Shown here one piece after another: positions 47,421 through 59,130 of a DNA stretch of 64,000 bases. The number at the start of each line of letters is the position of its first letter. The first letter of the stretch is position 1. The stretch comes from Colletotrichum lupini (Eukaryota; Ascomycota; Sordariomycetes; Glomerellales; Glomerellaceae): NCBI RefSeq assembly GCF_023278565.1, contig NC_064673.1, positions 558,001 through 622,000 on the forward strand, written 5' to 3'. Under the pieces are notes generated by a model that saw only the letters and a program-made list of their open reading frames with translations, was not told the DNA's origin and made no database searches. The position numbers were made by a program, and so were the translations under genes.

Positions 47421-48363
47421 ATGTCGAGCCGACTACTGGCTCTCTTCATTCCCCTTCTTGGGCTTGTCAACTCGGCACTTTTACCCAGAGACGGTGATGT
47501 CGCAGTGAACAACCAATGGTTGGGTCATGATAAGATTATACCCTTGCCTGCCTTGCCCGATGACGACATCATGGGTGAACTAGAGCAGCAGTTTTCGCCA
47601 CTGCTTTATTCTTGGCACGGATGCATCCCCTATGCTGCAGTTGATGCCGACGGCAATGCCGGGTAAGTGCTAGGAGATTTTAATAACTAGGATTCTGTCT
47701 AACGAGATTGATAGCGAAGGACTGAAGCCGACGGGCAAAAGTGGTGGCGATTGCCGTGATTTCAAACAGGCTGGTCAGACTTACACGAGAGTTGGTAAAT
47801 CTCACGATAGATTCGCCGTTCTCTACAGCTACTACCTTCCCAAGGTCATGGGAGATGCTGAGCAGCATCGTCATCACTGGCTTACTGCAGTGGTATGGCT
47901 TGCCTTCCAAAAATGCCCGGATGAAGCTAGAAGCTTTTCCCCTCGTGGCATCAGCTATTCCACGAGCCCCGGCCAGTTCGACACGAAGCGAACAACTACG
48001 CTTTATGTCGCTAAAGACGGCACTGGGCCCGCGACACATCCTCTCGTCACCTATGATGCTGGCCAAATTCTCTTTCCCTCTGACGTCGGACCCAGCGGGG
48101 CTTTGAGTCCTCCTCTCGTTGGCTGGCACCGATTGCCACAGCGAACGAAAGACCAGTTCAACGGCATCAAATACGAGCACACCAAGGTTCCCTTCAGCGA
48201 TGGGAACTTTCAGGCCTACCTGGATGCAGCTTACAACGAGGCCTTCTACGACGGTGTCTCAACGGCAATGGATTGTGGATCTTTAGACCCCCCGCAGTCC
48301 ATGATCGACCCAGACTTGGAGGACGTGCCTCCTTCTGCCGAACCTACAGCACCACCTTCCTAG
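47421..48363 (+). CDS. NLP (NPP1-domain) secreted protein with altered heptapeptide
   Basis: Exons 47,421-47,662 and 47,715-48,363 (52-bp intron) encode 296 residues, starting with a signal peptide (MSSRLLALFIPLLGLVNSA). The NPP1 domain is recognisable from SPLLYSWHGCIPYAAVDADG, the second Cys of the type I pair in GGDC, the LYSYYLP strand and AVVWLAFQKC. A C-terminal acidic/Pro tail follows. NLPs bind plant sphingolipids and, in cytolytic members, permeabilise dicot membranes. Here the conserved metal-binding heptapeptide keeps its HRH core, but the acidic residues that normally follow are His and Leu and the first residue is Gln, so non-cytolytic behaviour is inferred. The reading frame is intact and of normal composition despite RIP-degraded elements on both sides (353 bp upstream, 278 bp downstream). 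Confidence 0.9.
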
Positions 48364-48643
48364 GTGCCCAGTGACGGCGCCCGTTTTCATCAAGATATAG
48401 AGGTGAATCTCAATAGTCTTTGCCCAGCATTTGAAGATTAGGCGCGAGGATTTTGAGAGGGACGAAATTGAGTTGCTTCGCTTTATTGGACTTTGCAGAG
48501 CCCCTTTCAAAGAGATCCCTAGGAGGAAGTCAAATACTATCCTCAGTCTCTTAATTTCGATAAGAATAAATTAGATATAGAGGCTAGGAGGTACCCAGGA
48601 AGAGATAGGGGAGAGAAATAGTAAATGTTGTATTTTCGTATAA

Positions 48644-48700
48644 AACCCGGCTATTTTAACTATATCGTTTAGCTATTTTAACTATATACTATAGTTAATA
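48644..48700 (+). repeat. Left inverted end of the MULE
   Basis: It matches the reverse complement of about 59,065-59,121, including CGGCTATTTTAA and TCGTTTAGCTATTTTAACTA words. Confidence 0.85.
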
Positions 48701-49342
48701 GTCCCTACTTTTCTAACTAATTAGCCTAACTCACAAATTAGCCTAAGTTAATTAGGCTAATTTAATAAAAATCTACGATTCGAGCTAATTTAACAATTAC
48801 TATACTTTTTATTAAAATAATTTAATTATATAATTATTTAACTAAGTAGAATAACTAATTTAAAAGCTAGCTTCTTATTAGCTTACTTAAGTTAATAATT
48901 CCAATCGTTAAGACTATAGTAATTAACTATAGGTAATTAATAACTATATTAAGATCCCCTGGTTATAATTTATATTAGCTATTTAAATCGAGGGATTATT
49001 AGACTTACTTAGTAATAACCGTAGCATAAATCCCTTATTATTCTTTATTAGTAATATTACTTATAATTCTACTTCCTTAACTTCTTCTACTTTATAAGTA
49101 ACCTCTACTTTATAAACAACTTTTATTTTATAAGTAACCTCTACCTTAACCTCGGCCTTGCTTAGGCTTAGTAATAGCCGCTACGTATAGATCTTAGTTA
49201 AGTTAATATTAAAGATTTATCGCAATTTACTAAAAGCCTAGTTCTAGCTAGTTAGTAAATTAACCCTTATTTAGTCGTTCTTAATATAAAGGATTCTTTA
49301 CTTAAGTAGCCTAAGAGCCTTATTAATAATTAGTTATTAAAC

Positions 49343-49540
49343 TAGAAGTCTAATTCGACTACGGTATATAGCCAACTACACAGGGGCTAATTAGGGGGCC
49401 CTATTTAAGATTATCGTAGCTAACTTAACCTATAGTTAGAACCTCCTTTTTATACCTATTACGTAGATATTTATATAGTTTAATTAATCTTTTTATTAAT
49501 TACGGTTCGAACTAACTACCCTATAATAGGGATATTAATA
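49343..49540 (+). repeat. Left LTR of copia copy A
   Basis: 198 bp, starting TAGAAGTCTAATTCGAC and ending GATATTAATA. It contains a GGGGCTAATTAGGGGGCCCT segment shared with the right LTR and with copy B. Confidence 0.88.
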
Positions 49541-52500
49541 CTAATTAGTAATTAAATTTTATTATTATAAATTAATAAGGTATTTTATTACGTAAAAAAG
49601 ACGACCTCTTAATACTATACGGGATAAGAAATTTATACTAATTAACCTTATAAAAATAAACGAAAAAGGGCGATCTTTAAATATTATATAAAATTAAATA
49701 ATCGTAGCCCTTTATTATTTATAAAAGGTCGACGTTTATTACGTTAAACTACGTTAATTAACGGAACTACTTAAGTAATTAGCTTTTTATTATTATTTTA
49801 AATAGCTTTTTTACTAAATAACTTTTTTATAACCGGCTTATAATTAGAAATTAACTAGTTAAATTAGTAAAAGAAATACCTCTAAGGTAACTACTTACTT
49901 AATTAATTAGCATAACGGACGAGCTTGCTAATATAATATAAAAAAGTACTACGTAATTAAGAAAAGGGATTTTTAAATATAAATATTCTTAGTTAGTATA
50001 ATAAGAACCCGTATAAGAGTTATAAAGCTAAGAGATCTATAATAAGTCCTAATAATATTAAGTTAAGAGTATTTCGGAAATTAACTTAAAAAGAAGGTAG
50101 CTATTTTAAAATAGTCCTACGACTTCCCGCTATAGTTATTATTAACTTAAGAAAAGGCTAAAAGGATAAGGATCTAAAGAGAAAAAAAAAGAGGGTTTTA
50201 AAGTATTATTAAAGGGCTTTTTTTTATATTAGCTCCCGGCACGAGATTATTAATTTTAAGAAATTAACTAAGTAATAGAGGGGATTATTAATAAATAATA
50301 ATTACTTAACTATAATTAAATTACGAAAAAGACTATTTAAAAGATATAAAATAGGGTATAGAGAAGTAGTAAGAGAGAAGATTTTTAAAGTATTTAGCCT
50401 TATTAAGTATAAGTAAAAAGGGGGTATTTTTAATAAGTCCTTAACGTTTACGATTTTATAAAAAAGAGGGCTTAATTTTATTAACCGTACTTAATAGCTT
50501 ATATAGCTCCTTTACGAGCTACTTAGTATTTATTTTTAACTATTTATATAAAATATTATTTTTAAAAAAATAAGTTAAAAAAAGAAGCTATTTAAAGATT
50601 ATAAAGAGTATAAAGCTTAAAAAGTTAAAAATATATAAAATAGTAGAAAATCGGTAGTTAATAAAGATCCCGAGACTAATTATTATATTTTTTTATAATA
50701 ATATAAACGTTTATTACTATTATTAAGAAAAAGAATTACTAAAACCTACTTTTTATATTAAATAAAAAGGAGGATCTTAATAAATATAATAACTAGCGAT
50801 TTAAAAAAGTAATAATAATTATTAAAAATAATAAAAATAAAAATAGTAGCGAGATGATAAGAGGAAGTGGGAATCTCCTAAACCTTAATAAATTTATTAA
50901 GTAGTAAAAGTATAAATTTATTATAGTTAGCGCGCGGATTAAATATATTCTTATGAAAATTAAATACGCTAATAATTATTAATATAAATACGAGCTAGAG
51001 TACGACCCTTAGCGAGTTAGGGTAAGGAAAAAGAGGAAAGAACCCGATTTTAAATAAAATCCTAATCCTTTATAAATAAATAAATATTAACCCGGATTAT
51101 TAAGGGATATAAATATATAAAATCGCAAATTAGCTTAATAATAAGTAAATTAACGTAGTATTAATTTATTTAACTAAGGTTTATAAAAAAAAGGGGCTAT
51201 AGGGGTAACCCCTATTTTATAAAATTATAAACGATCTTAATTATTAATTAAATAAATAGTTCGTAAGTATAAGTCTAGGAATTATAAAAATAGTTAATAA
51301 ACTCCTTTATATATAAAGGGTATTATTAGCGTAGTTATAGTTATAATAACTATACGAAATCTTAGTAACGACGATTATAAAAGAGGAATTCGTATTATAG
51401 AACTAAGTATAAGTTAATAGGGCGTATAATCGTTTTAACGAATTTAAAAAAAGGGTAAACAATATAGATTTCCTCCCTATAATTACTAACGGTAATTTAT
51501 TATTATAAAAGGATATATAGAAGTAAAATATAGTATTAAAAGTATAATAATCGACGATTTTACTTATTTTAATTTATAGCTCGTTGGTATTATTAATACG
51601 AAATTTAGTACTAATTAGTTAATATAAAAAGAGGTAAACGACCCGAAGTTATTAATAATACGTAGCGACGTAGGGATTATATATAAATACTAAAAATATA
51701 ATAATAAATATAAAGTAATTTATAAACTTTAAAAAGATCTTTTTAAAAAAGAAATTATACTCTAGGGAGAAGTATAAGGTTTTATAAAAAACCCTAACGA
51801 TATTTTATAATTATTATAAAAAAGTCGGGATTAGGGAATATTAATATTATTTAGTAATTAATATCGTCTTTATAAATAAAGCCTCTAATTATTATTATAA
51901 AATAGTACGTAATTTTAATTAAAACGACTTTTTTAATATTATTAATATAATCCGAAGCCGCTTTAAGACTTATAATAAGAACTTAGAGCTCTTATCTAAG
52001 CTATAAGTAATTTTTTATATATTTATAACTAGGATAATAGAGGGTAAATTATAAGTAAAGATCTTCGAAGAGCTTATTAATTAAATCGATAAGCTAATAA
52101 AAACCTAGCTAAATAAGGGAACTAATAAGTAAAAAGTTAGATATTTTTATATTATAGTTTAGTATATATTAAAAATAAAAATAACCTTATACTAAATAAC
52201 TAAAAATTACGAGACGCTCTGCTTAAGGCTAAGATTTAGCTTTAATATTAAAATAAAAATACTATACTAATTTTGTTTCTAAGTATATAACGGCCCTTAT
52301 TGATAATATTAGGTTAATTAAACGTATAATAAGAAAGGAAAAGAGGCTAAATATAGTAATTATTGATAAGGAGGCCTAGATTTATTAAATAGGTAAAGAT
52401 TTAACTTATAAGTAGGGTAATAAGAAAAGTAATACTATATTTATAAAAAAGATAAATATTAATTAAGTAATTATTCTAAAAAAGAGCGTATAAAATTATA

Positions 52501-55500
52501 TAAATAATATAAAAAGTTAAGGGTAATAAATAGTAAAACTAGCCCTTATTAGTTTAACTAATTCCTTATTATATATAAAGGCAAATCCGGGGGTACGGAA
52601 CTTAGTAATAGTAGCTAAAATAGCGGCTTAAAGTATTGACCCCTTATAAGAAATTTAGAAAATAAAAAAGATCTCGCCCCCTATATTAATAAATTAAATT
52701 ATAATAAAATTAACGATATTAACTACTCTTTTTTTACCTTATTAGTTTATAAAAGATATACGAGGCTAAACGAATAGAGAGTAATAAAAGCTCTTAATAA
52801 GTAGGCTTTTATTTATAAATAATAAAAAAAGGTCCCTTAGATAACGGATATAGAGGCGGCTAAAAAAGCGAATTTAATAAAGTAAAAGCCTATTTTTTTA
52901 ATATTAAAAAAAAAGACGCTACTTTTTTTAATATTTAAAAAAAAAGAATATAGTACTAAGTAAATCTAAGGGTAGCTAGAGGGGTTCTTTTTATACTATT
53001 TAAATTTATTAAATACTAAGCTCGTATAAGCATTTTATATAAGTAAAAAGTACGGCCTAGATAATTTTTATAAGATTATTTTGAATATTAAAGTATTATA
53101 ATACTTAATAAGAGGAAAAGGGTAGTTCTAAGTATTATAAAAGATCGTATTAATAATATTTAATATGTTAATAATAAGTATTATAAAGATCAGCTTTAGC
53201 CTAAGTAAGGAAATCGTTACCTTAAGTATAATAAAAGTAGAGACGTACTTCGGAATAATAACTTTTTATATTTTACTTATTAATACCCTATTTCTTTTAT
53301 ATTTAAAAAATATAGATCGACTAAGTATTATATTTAATAATACGAAAAATAAAATCTCTAATAATAAGTATTTTAAAATAGTTAAACGACGATAGGGGAA
53401 TACGTTTATAAGACTTATTAATAATATAAAATTAATTAATTATTTAATAAAAAGTAAGCTTAAATAACTATATTAGAGATTCGGGTACCTATTAATTACG
53501 AGGCTATATAGCCTCCTAAAGTAATTAAGTAATAATAATATCGAAATAGGGGTACTAGAATAGTTAACGAAAGTGTACTATTAATACTAAATAAATATAT
53601 AGAGCCTACGTAAATTTAAATTTAAATTACGTAATAAGCTTAATTTTAATTAGGAAATCGTTATTAATATTTTCTATTTAAATAATTAGCTAGTCCTATA
53701 TATTATTAACGTAGCTATATTTTTTTAAATAGGGTAATTCCTTTAGGATTTATAAGTAAAAATAATATAAGTAGCTTTATAAAAGGGATAGATCGATATA
53801 TACTAAGGACCGCTAAATAGTATTAAAACCGACGCTAATATTAGTTTTAAGTTAATAAAATTTAGAGAAAATATAACGGCTTATAGTATATAGCTAAAAG
53901 TCGTACTTATTAAAGCGTACTATAGTATTAGAAAGGTAGAAAGGGTATATTAGTAATTAAAAAGGGCGTTTAGAGTTATTAAAAAGGAAAATCCCGATTT
54001 TACTAATAACGAATGCCTCTAAATAATATTTAAATACTATAATAATATTATAAAACCTAACGGACTTATACTAACGCTATTAATATTTAGAGTATATTTA
54101 AGAACGACTTTAGCCTTATTATTATTATTAAATATAAGCTAACAAGCCCGAGTAGTTAAAAAAGTAATACGAATACTATGTAAAGTAAGTATAAAAAGGT
54201 AAGTTAACGAGGTAATTACTATATATAATAGGCCCGATATAGGGGGTAATTTAAATATACTATTAAATTTAAATATATAAGTATAATACGAAATTACTTA
54301 TTAGTAAGCTAGGCTATATAAATTAATTTTTATTAATAAGCGATTTTATATAGTTATAAGGGATCGTAATTAGCCCCTCGAGGTATTAATTACGGTAATT
54401 AAACTATATTATATAGATCTTAACGAGGTAATTTTTAACTTATAAAAAGAAAAAGAGCTAGGGGAAACTATATAACCCGTAATAAAAGTATAGGAAATTA
54501 CTTTTGATAAAATCGTTATAATAGTACTAATAAATAACAAAGAAGAGGAAATTACTAAAAGGGTACTAATATTATTAATAAGTCGTTATAAAAGGATACG
54601 ATAATAAGCCCCAACGTAGTAATTTATTATTAATAACGAGGTAATTAACACCTTTTATATAATAATAAAAAAGCTAATTTTAAGCTAGTAATTAGACTAC
54701 GTAAAGAAGGCATAACAATAACTATTAAAAAGCCGTTTAAGGGATTAAATCTTATTAAAATAAATACTCTTTACGATCGAGAGGTTTATTAATTTATTTT
54801 ATATAACTTAAAAAAGTATATAAACTTTTATATATTTAAATTACGAATAGTTCGTAAAATTAAAAAAAAAAAGGAATACCCTAACCGTACGAAAAGTCTA
54901 AGTATATAATCTAGGGGTATAGTAACGTTAAAAAGACGACGCTACTTATATAGTTACTTACTATATAATATTATAATTAATAATTAATAATAATACTAAT
55001 AATATTATTATAAAAGAAGGGATATAAGATTTAGAACTATAATATTACCTAGGCCTATACCTAATTAGCTACAAGGTTTATAAAGAAAATCCTAGCTTAT
55101 TTACTAAAGGAAATAGCTAATAAGTACTTAAAAAGTATAATTATTAAAGTACTTAAGCTATTATATAGGCTCGTAAAATCGGGTACTTATTAATAGGCTA
55201 TATATTACGATTTTTATATTAATTAATTATTAATAGTTATATTTATATACGACCCGTGCTTATTAGTTTTTAAATATAAAGGTAATTAATTTAAGATTAT
55301 TAAAATATAGATTAATAATATATTAAGCCTATTTAATATTAATTTTATAAAAAAAGAGGATAAGGAGCTTTAAAAAGCGGGCTTCGTAATAAAGCTAAAA
55401 AAGGTCCTTATAACGAACGCCCCTTTAGTACTTAATAATAAGATTTTTATTATTAAAAAAGAAACCGTCGTTTTTTAATAAAAAGGGTAGGGTAAGAAGA

Positions 55501-56382
55501 TTAACTTTATTAATTTAAATATAATTAATATTAAAAAGTAGTATAAAGCTAAGCTTATATAAGGGGTATATATTATAAATATATATTAGCCTAAAGCGAC
55601 TTTTAATTATATTAAGATAGTATAAGCTATAGATTTAATTAAATAAGACGTCGAGGTACTTAATAAGTAACTTAAGTAGTAATAAATAAATCTTAATCGA
55701 GGCATTATTTATTACCTAATTAACCTTATAATTAATAAGCTTTACGTCTTTATTAATAAGTTATTTATAAATAATAATAACCTTATTTTATAATTAAAGT
55801 ATATTATTATCCTAGCTAACGAGAGTCTAAGTAAGAGCGAATTTACTATATATAGTAATATAATCTATTATTAATTAATTAAAAGTAAGTAAGTAATAAG
55901 AAATATATTAGCGTTAAAAGTTTATAGTATAGTTAATAACGTTAACTTTTTATATACGATTTTAATAATATTAAAGAAGATTATTAATCGACTTAGCCTT
56001 TTACTAATCTTAACGGTTATTTATATAGATTTTTACTCGCTATATAAATACCTTATTAAACTAAGGATAATAAAGGAAAAAAGGCTTATAATCGATATTA
56101 TAACTCTTAAATAATTATATAAAAAGCGTAAAATACTTAAGATCCGTTAGATTAATAATAATAATAACCTCGCCGACGCTTTTATAAAAGTAGTACTTAA
56201 TAAGGGGTTAGAGTAATTTATAAATAATAGAAAAGTTAACGTATAAATAAAAGGATAGGTTATATAAAAAAAATTAAAAAAAGGGGTAAAAAGAGACGAC
56301 TTAGTAAACGGACCCGAGGTTAAATTATACCTCTAATTATAATAAGTAAATTAATAAAAAAAAGAAAAAGTTAGTATCGGAT

Positions 56383-56782
56383 TAGAAGTCTAATTTAACT
56401 ATAGTATTTGTTTTTTTTTGTTTTTTATTTCTGCCTTTACTAGCTACTCGGGCGATTCCCGATATCGATTATACGGTAGTAATATATAGTATTAATAGAT
56501 ACTCCCACTGTCTCGATAGACTATTTTTTTTTGGATTTTCTACCTTTTTAACTTTCCCTCCTATAAAGTTCATAACCACGGATTATTAACGGTAATTTAA
56601 CTATAGTATATAACTAACTACGTAGGGGCTAATTAGGGGGCCCTATTTAGGATTATTATAGCTAGCCTAACTTATAATTAAAACCTCCTTTTTATACTTA
56701 TTACGTAGATATTTATATAATTTAATTAATCTTTTTATTAATTACGGTTCGAACTAACTACCCTATAATAAGGATATTAATA
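56383..56782 (+). repeat. Right LTR of copia copy A, interrupted by a SINE-like insertion
   Basis: 400 bp in total. Removing 56,408-56,592 and one copy of the 17-bp duplication leaves 198 bp, exactly the left LTR length. Confidence 0.88.
56408..56592 (-). mobile_element. SINE-like retroposon, copy 1 (in the copia right LTR)
   Basis: 185-bp element in reverse orientation. It has an A-rich tail (read here as T-rich, 56,408-56,428) and a perfect 17-bp target duplication, TAATTTAACTATAGTAT (56,391-56,407 and 56,593-56,609). Its body matches copy 2 at 57,261-57,455 but lacks about 20 bp of the 5' end. Variable-length duplications, 5' truncation and an A-rich tail point to target-primed reverse transcription. 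No protein is encoded, so it is a SINE or a LINE 3' fragment. Confidence 0.82.
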
Positions 56783-57260
56783 TTAGTACTAATAGGAGAC
56801 TATTATAATAGTAGTATAGTTATAGGGATATTAACTTTATTATTACGAGGCCGACCTCGTAATATAATAACGAGGGGATCTAAGATCTAACGTAGGGTAT
56901 TATTAATAATAAGGTTATAGCTAAGGTATTAGTAATAGTTATAATTAAGGTATAAGAGAGGCTTATTCCGCTCGAGATACTAACGAATAGTATATAAATA
57001 AGGGAGGCCGTATTAAGTAGTAAATTATTTTATATAAAGTAGGTCGGGTTCGGTCTTTTTTAGCCTTTTATAGACTAAGTAGTACTACGTAGTAATAAGT
57101 TTTAATACTTTCTTTAAGTAGTAGGTACGTATATTACCTATTTAAGCTTTTTAGTAATTATTAATACTAAACTCGACGAGCTAATAAGAGCTCTATTTAG
57201 CGAGATCGACTTTATAAACTACTTTTTAGTTATTAATTATTTATTATATATAATTCGTAA

Positions 57261-57455
57261 GGATAGCGTCGGGCGCCCATCGCCGTCCATGATCCGTGGT
57301 TATAAACTTTATAAGAGGGAAAGTTAAAAAGTTAGAAAATCTAAAAAAATAGTCTAGCGAGACAGTGTGAGTATCTACTAATACTATGTATTAATACCGT
57401 GTAACTGATATTGAGAATCGCCCGAGCAGCTAGCAAAGGCAGAATACCAAAACAA
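57261..57455 (+). mobile_element. SINE-like retroposon, copy 2 (in the MULE transposase region)
   Basis: 195 bp starting GGATAGCGTCGGGCGCCCAT and ending CCAAAACAA, flanked by a perfect 11-bp duplication, ATAATTCGTAA (57,250-57,260 and 57,456-57,466). It is in opposite orientation to copy 1. It keeps a GC-rich 5' end and many CpG/TpG sites, and so looks less RIP-mutated than its surroundings. It interrupts the degraded MULE transposase. I could not see a convincing pol III A/B box, so its origin is unclear. Confidence 0.85.
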
Positions 57456-59064
57456 ATAATTCGTAAAGAACTTTAGATTTATAGTTAAGTTAAAGAAGTA
57501 GCTCTTAATCTCTTTATAACTACTTTCTATCCGAAAAGTTACCCTAATACTAAAGTTATAGTACTACTTAATTTAGTAGTTTACGAACTCTTTATATTAG
57601 TTAAAGTAAGTCTTAAGAATATAAGTAATTAAGGGCTCTTATTATTCGAACTTCTTAAGTATTAACTTCTAGGCCTTAGTAAAGTCCCCTTTTAAATTAG
57701 CGTAAATTATAAATTTCTAAACTAAAAAAAAGCTAACGTAAGTATTTAAAATCTTACGGGGCCGGCCGACGGTAATTAGTTCTTTTAACGAAGCTCTTAT
57801 TAATAATTTAATAAAAATAGGGTCGATATAGTTATTATTAATTACTTCGTTATTATTAATTACTTAAGAGCTATTAGTATAAATCTACCGCTTTTTAACT
57901 TTATAAGTAATATTCTTATTAATATATTATATATAAATCTATTATTACGTATTAAACTAGACGGTAATAAGGGCTTTTTTTAATACTTTTTTAAAGTTAA
58001 TAATAGTAACGATAGGCTTACGGGTATTAATTTAAATACGGAGGTCTTTTAATTAACTTAGAGCCTATTTATAAGCTTAGTAATCCTCTAAGTTAATAAG
58101 GCAGAATACTATATTAAAAGTCGTACCTATATTAGCCACCCTAGTTACGTTTATAAGTAGTATTTTAAAGCGGTTAGTTTTATAAGTATTATCTAGCAAA
58201 ATAACGTTTAAAAAGAGCTTTTATATAACTTCGTAATAAGAATAGGTCTAAAAGAGGCTAGTAATATAGCCGTTAAGCTATTATACAAAGTACTTAATAC
58301 TGCGCTCTTAGAATAATATAATAAGGGCCTAGGTAAGAGTATACCCGCCGAGGCTCTATAGCCGTATTTTTTATATATCGTTCTTAATATCCTTATACTT
58401 AAATAGGTAGTCTAAATACTTTTTAAATATTATAGTAATAACCCTATAATTACTTATAATTATAGTTCGGAAGGCCTAATTAATCTCTTTATTTTATTAA
58501 ACTAAGCGCTTATAATAAGAAGGATAAGTAATAAGATTAGTAAAGGGCTCGTAGTTATAATAGTTAACTTATATTTCGAAATACTAATAGTCCTCTTTAG
58601 TTTTTAATTTAATAGCCTTAGCTACTTACTTATAGTCCTTTTTTTTTATAAATATTTTTTAGAAGTACGTAAAGCTCGGTAAATTATAGCTACTTACGTT
58701 ATAATAGAGGTCGAATTAAGAAAGAACTCTATTATAATAGTTAAAAGCGTAGTACTTAACGATTACGAATCCTTAAGCTTTTATAAAAAAAGTAATATTT
58801 ATAAAAAGATCTTTATATATATCGTAGTTATTAGGATTTCTAATTAATAATTCGAGAGGTATTATAATGTTAATAATAATAATAATAGCGTAATAGTAAT
58901 AATAACAATTTAGTTAAAATTAATCGGTTATAAATAAGTAAATATAAATTTACTAAGTTTAATTAATAATACGTAGTAAAAGTAAAAGTAGAAGTAGGTA
59001 AGTAATAGAAAAATTTCTATTACTTACTAGTACTCGAGGCGGGCTATAGTAATTAGTAGAAATT

Positions 59065-59121
59065 TTTTAATAGTAGCGTATAGTTAAAATAGCTAAACGA
59101 TATAATTAAAATAGCCGGGTT
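59065..59121 (-). repeat. Right inverted end of the MULE
   Basis: Inverted counterpart of 48,644-48,700; followed by the presumed 9-bp duplication at 59,122-59,130. Confidence 0.85.
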
Positions 59122-59130
59122 CTTTTGTAT

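Larger units (their letters stand above)
49343..56782 (+). mobile_element. Ty1/copia LTR retrotransposon (copy A), RIP-degraded, nested in the MULE
   Basis: Two LTRs of 198 bp (the right one after subtracting a 185-bp insertion and its 17-bp duplication) enclose about 6.8 kb. Plus-strand remnants identify the family. A gag zinc-knuckle lies at about 52,425-52,500, with Cys codons turned into Tyr codons and followed by LSNYSKKERIKLYK. The copia RNase H end lies at about 56,000-56,220 (YIDFYSLYKYLIKL, IDIITLK, then a LADAFIKVVLNKGLE stretch). All frames are broken by C-to-T/G-to-A changes. LTR ends read TA...TA, as expected of RIP-changed TG...CA. A clear target duplication was not found. Confidence 0.9.
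48642..59121 (-). mobile_element. Hop-like MULE DNA transposon, RIP-degraded, split by nested insertions
   Basis: Inverted ends of about 55 bp (AACCCGGCTATTTTAA core at about 48,644 and its complement ending 59,121) bound this region. A probable 9-bp target duplication flanks it (48,633-48,641 TTTTCGTAT; 59,122-59,130 CTTTTGTAT; both differences are C/T). Removing the nested copia and SINE-like insertions leaves about 2.83 kb. The minus strand shows a MULE transposase through its stops: LLDNTYKTNRFKILLINVT at about 58,140-58,200 (first Asp), a degraded VTDFKKAL segment near 58,000 and RVTFRIESSYKEIKSYF at about 57,490-57,560. These match fungal Hop-type Mutator-like elements. Coding capacity is lost. 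Confidence 0.85.

Noticed and set aside
53165..53395. 76-codon open frame in the AT-rich block
   Set aside because: It lies within copia copy A in a chance stop-free stretch and has no recognised domain; copy B breaks at the corresponding place.
49338..56787. 5-bp target duplication of copia copy A
   Set aside because: The flanks TAAAC and TTAGT do not match even allowing C/T and G/A changes, so no duplication is claimed.
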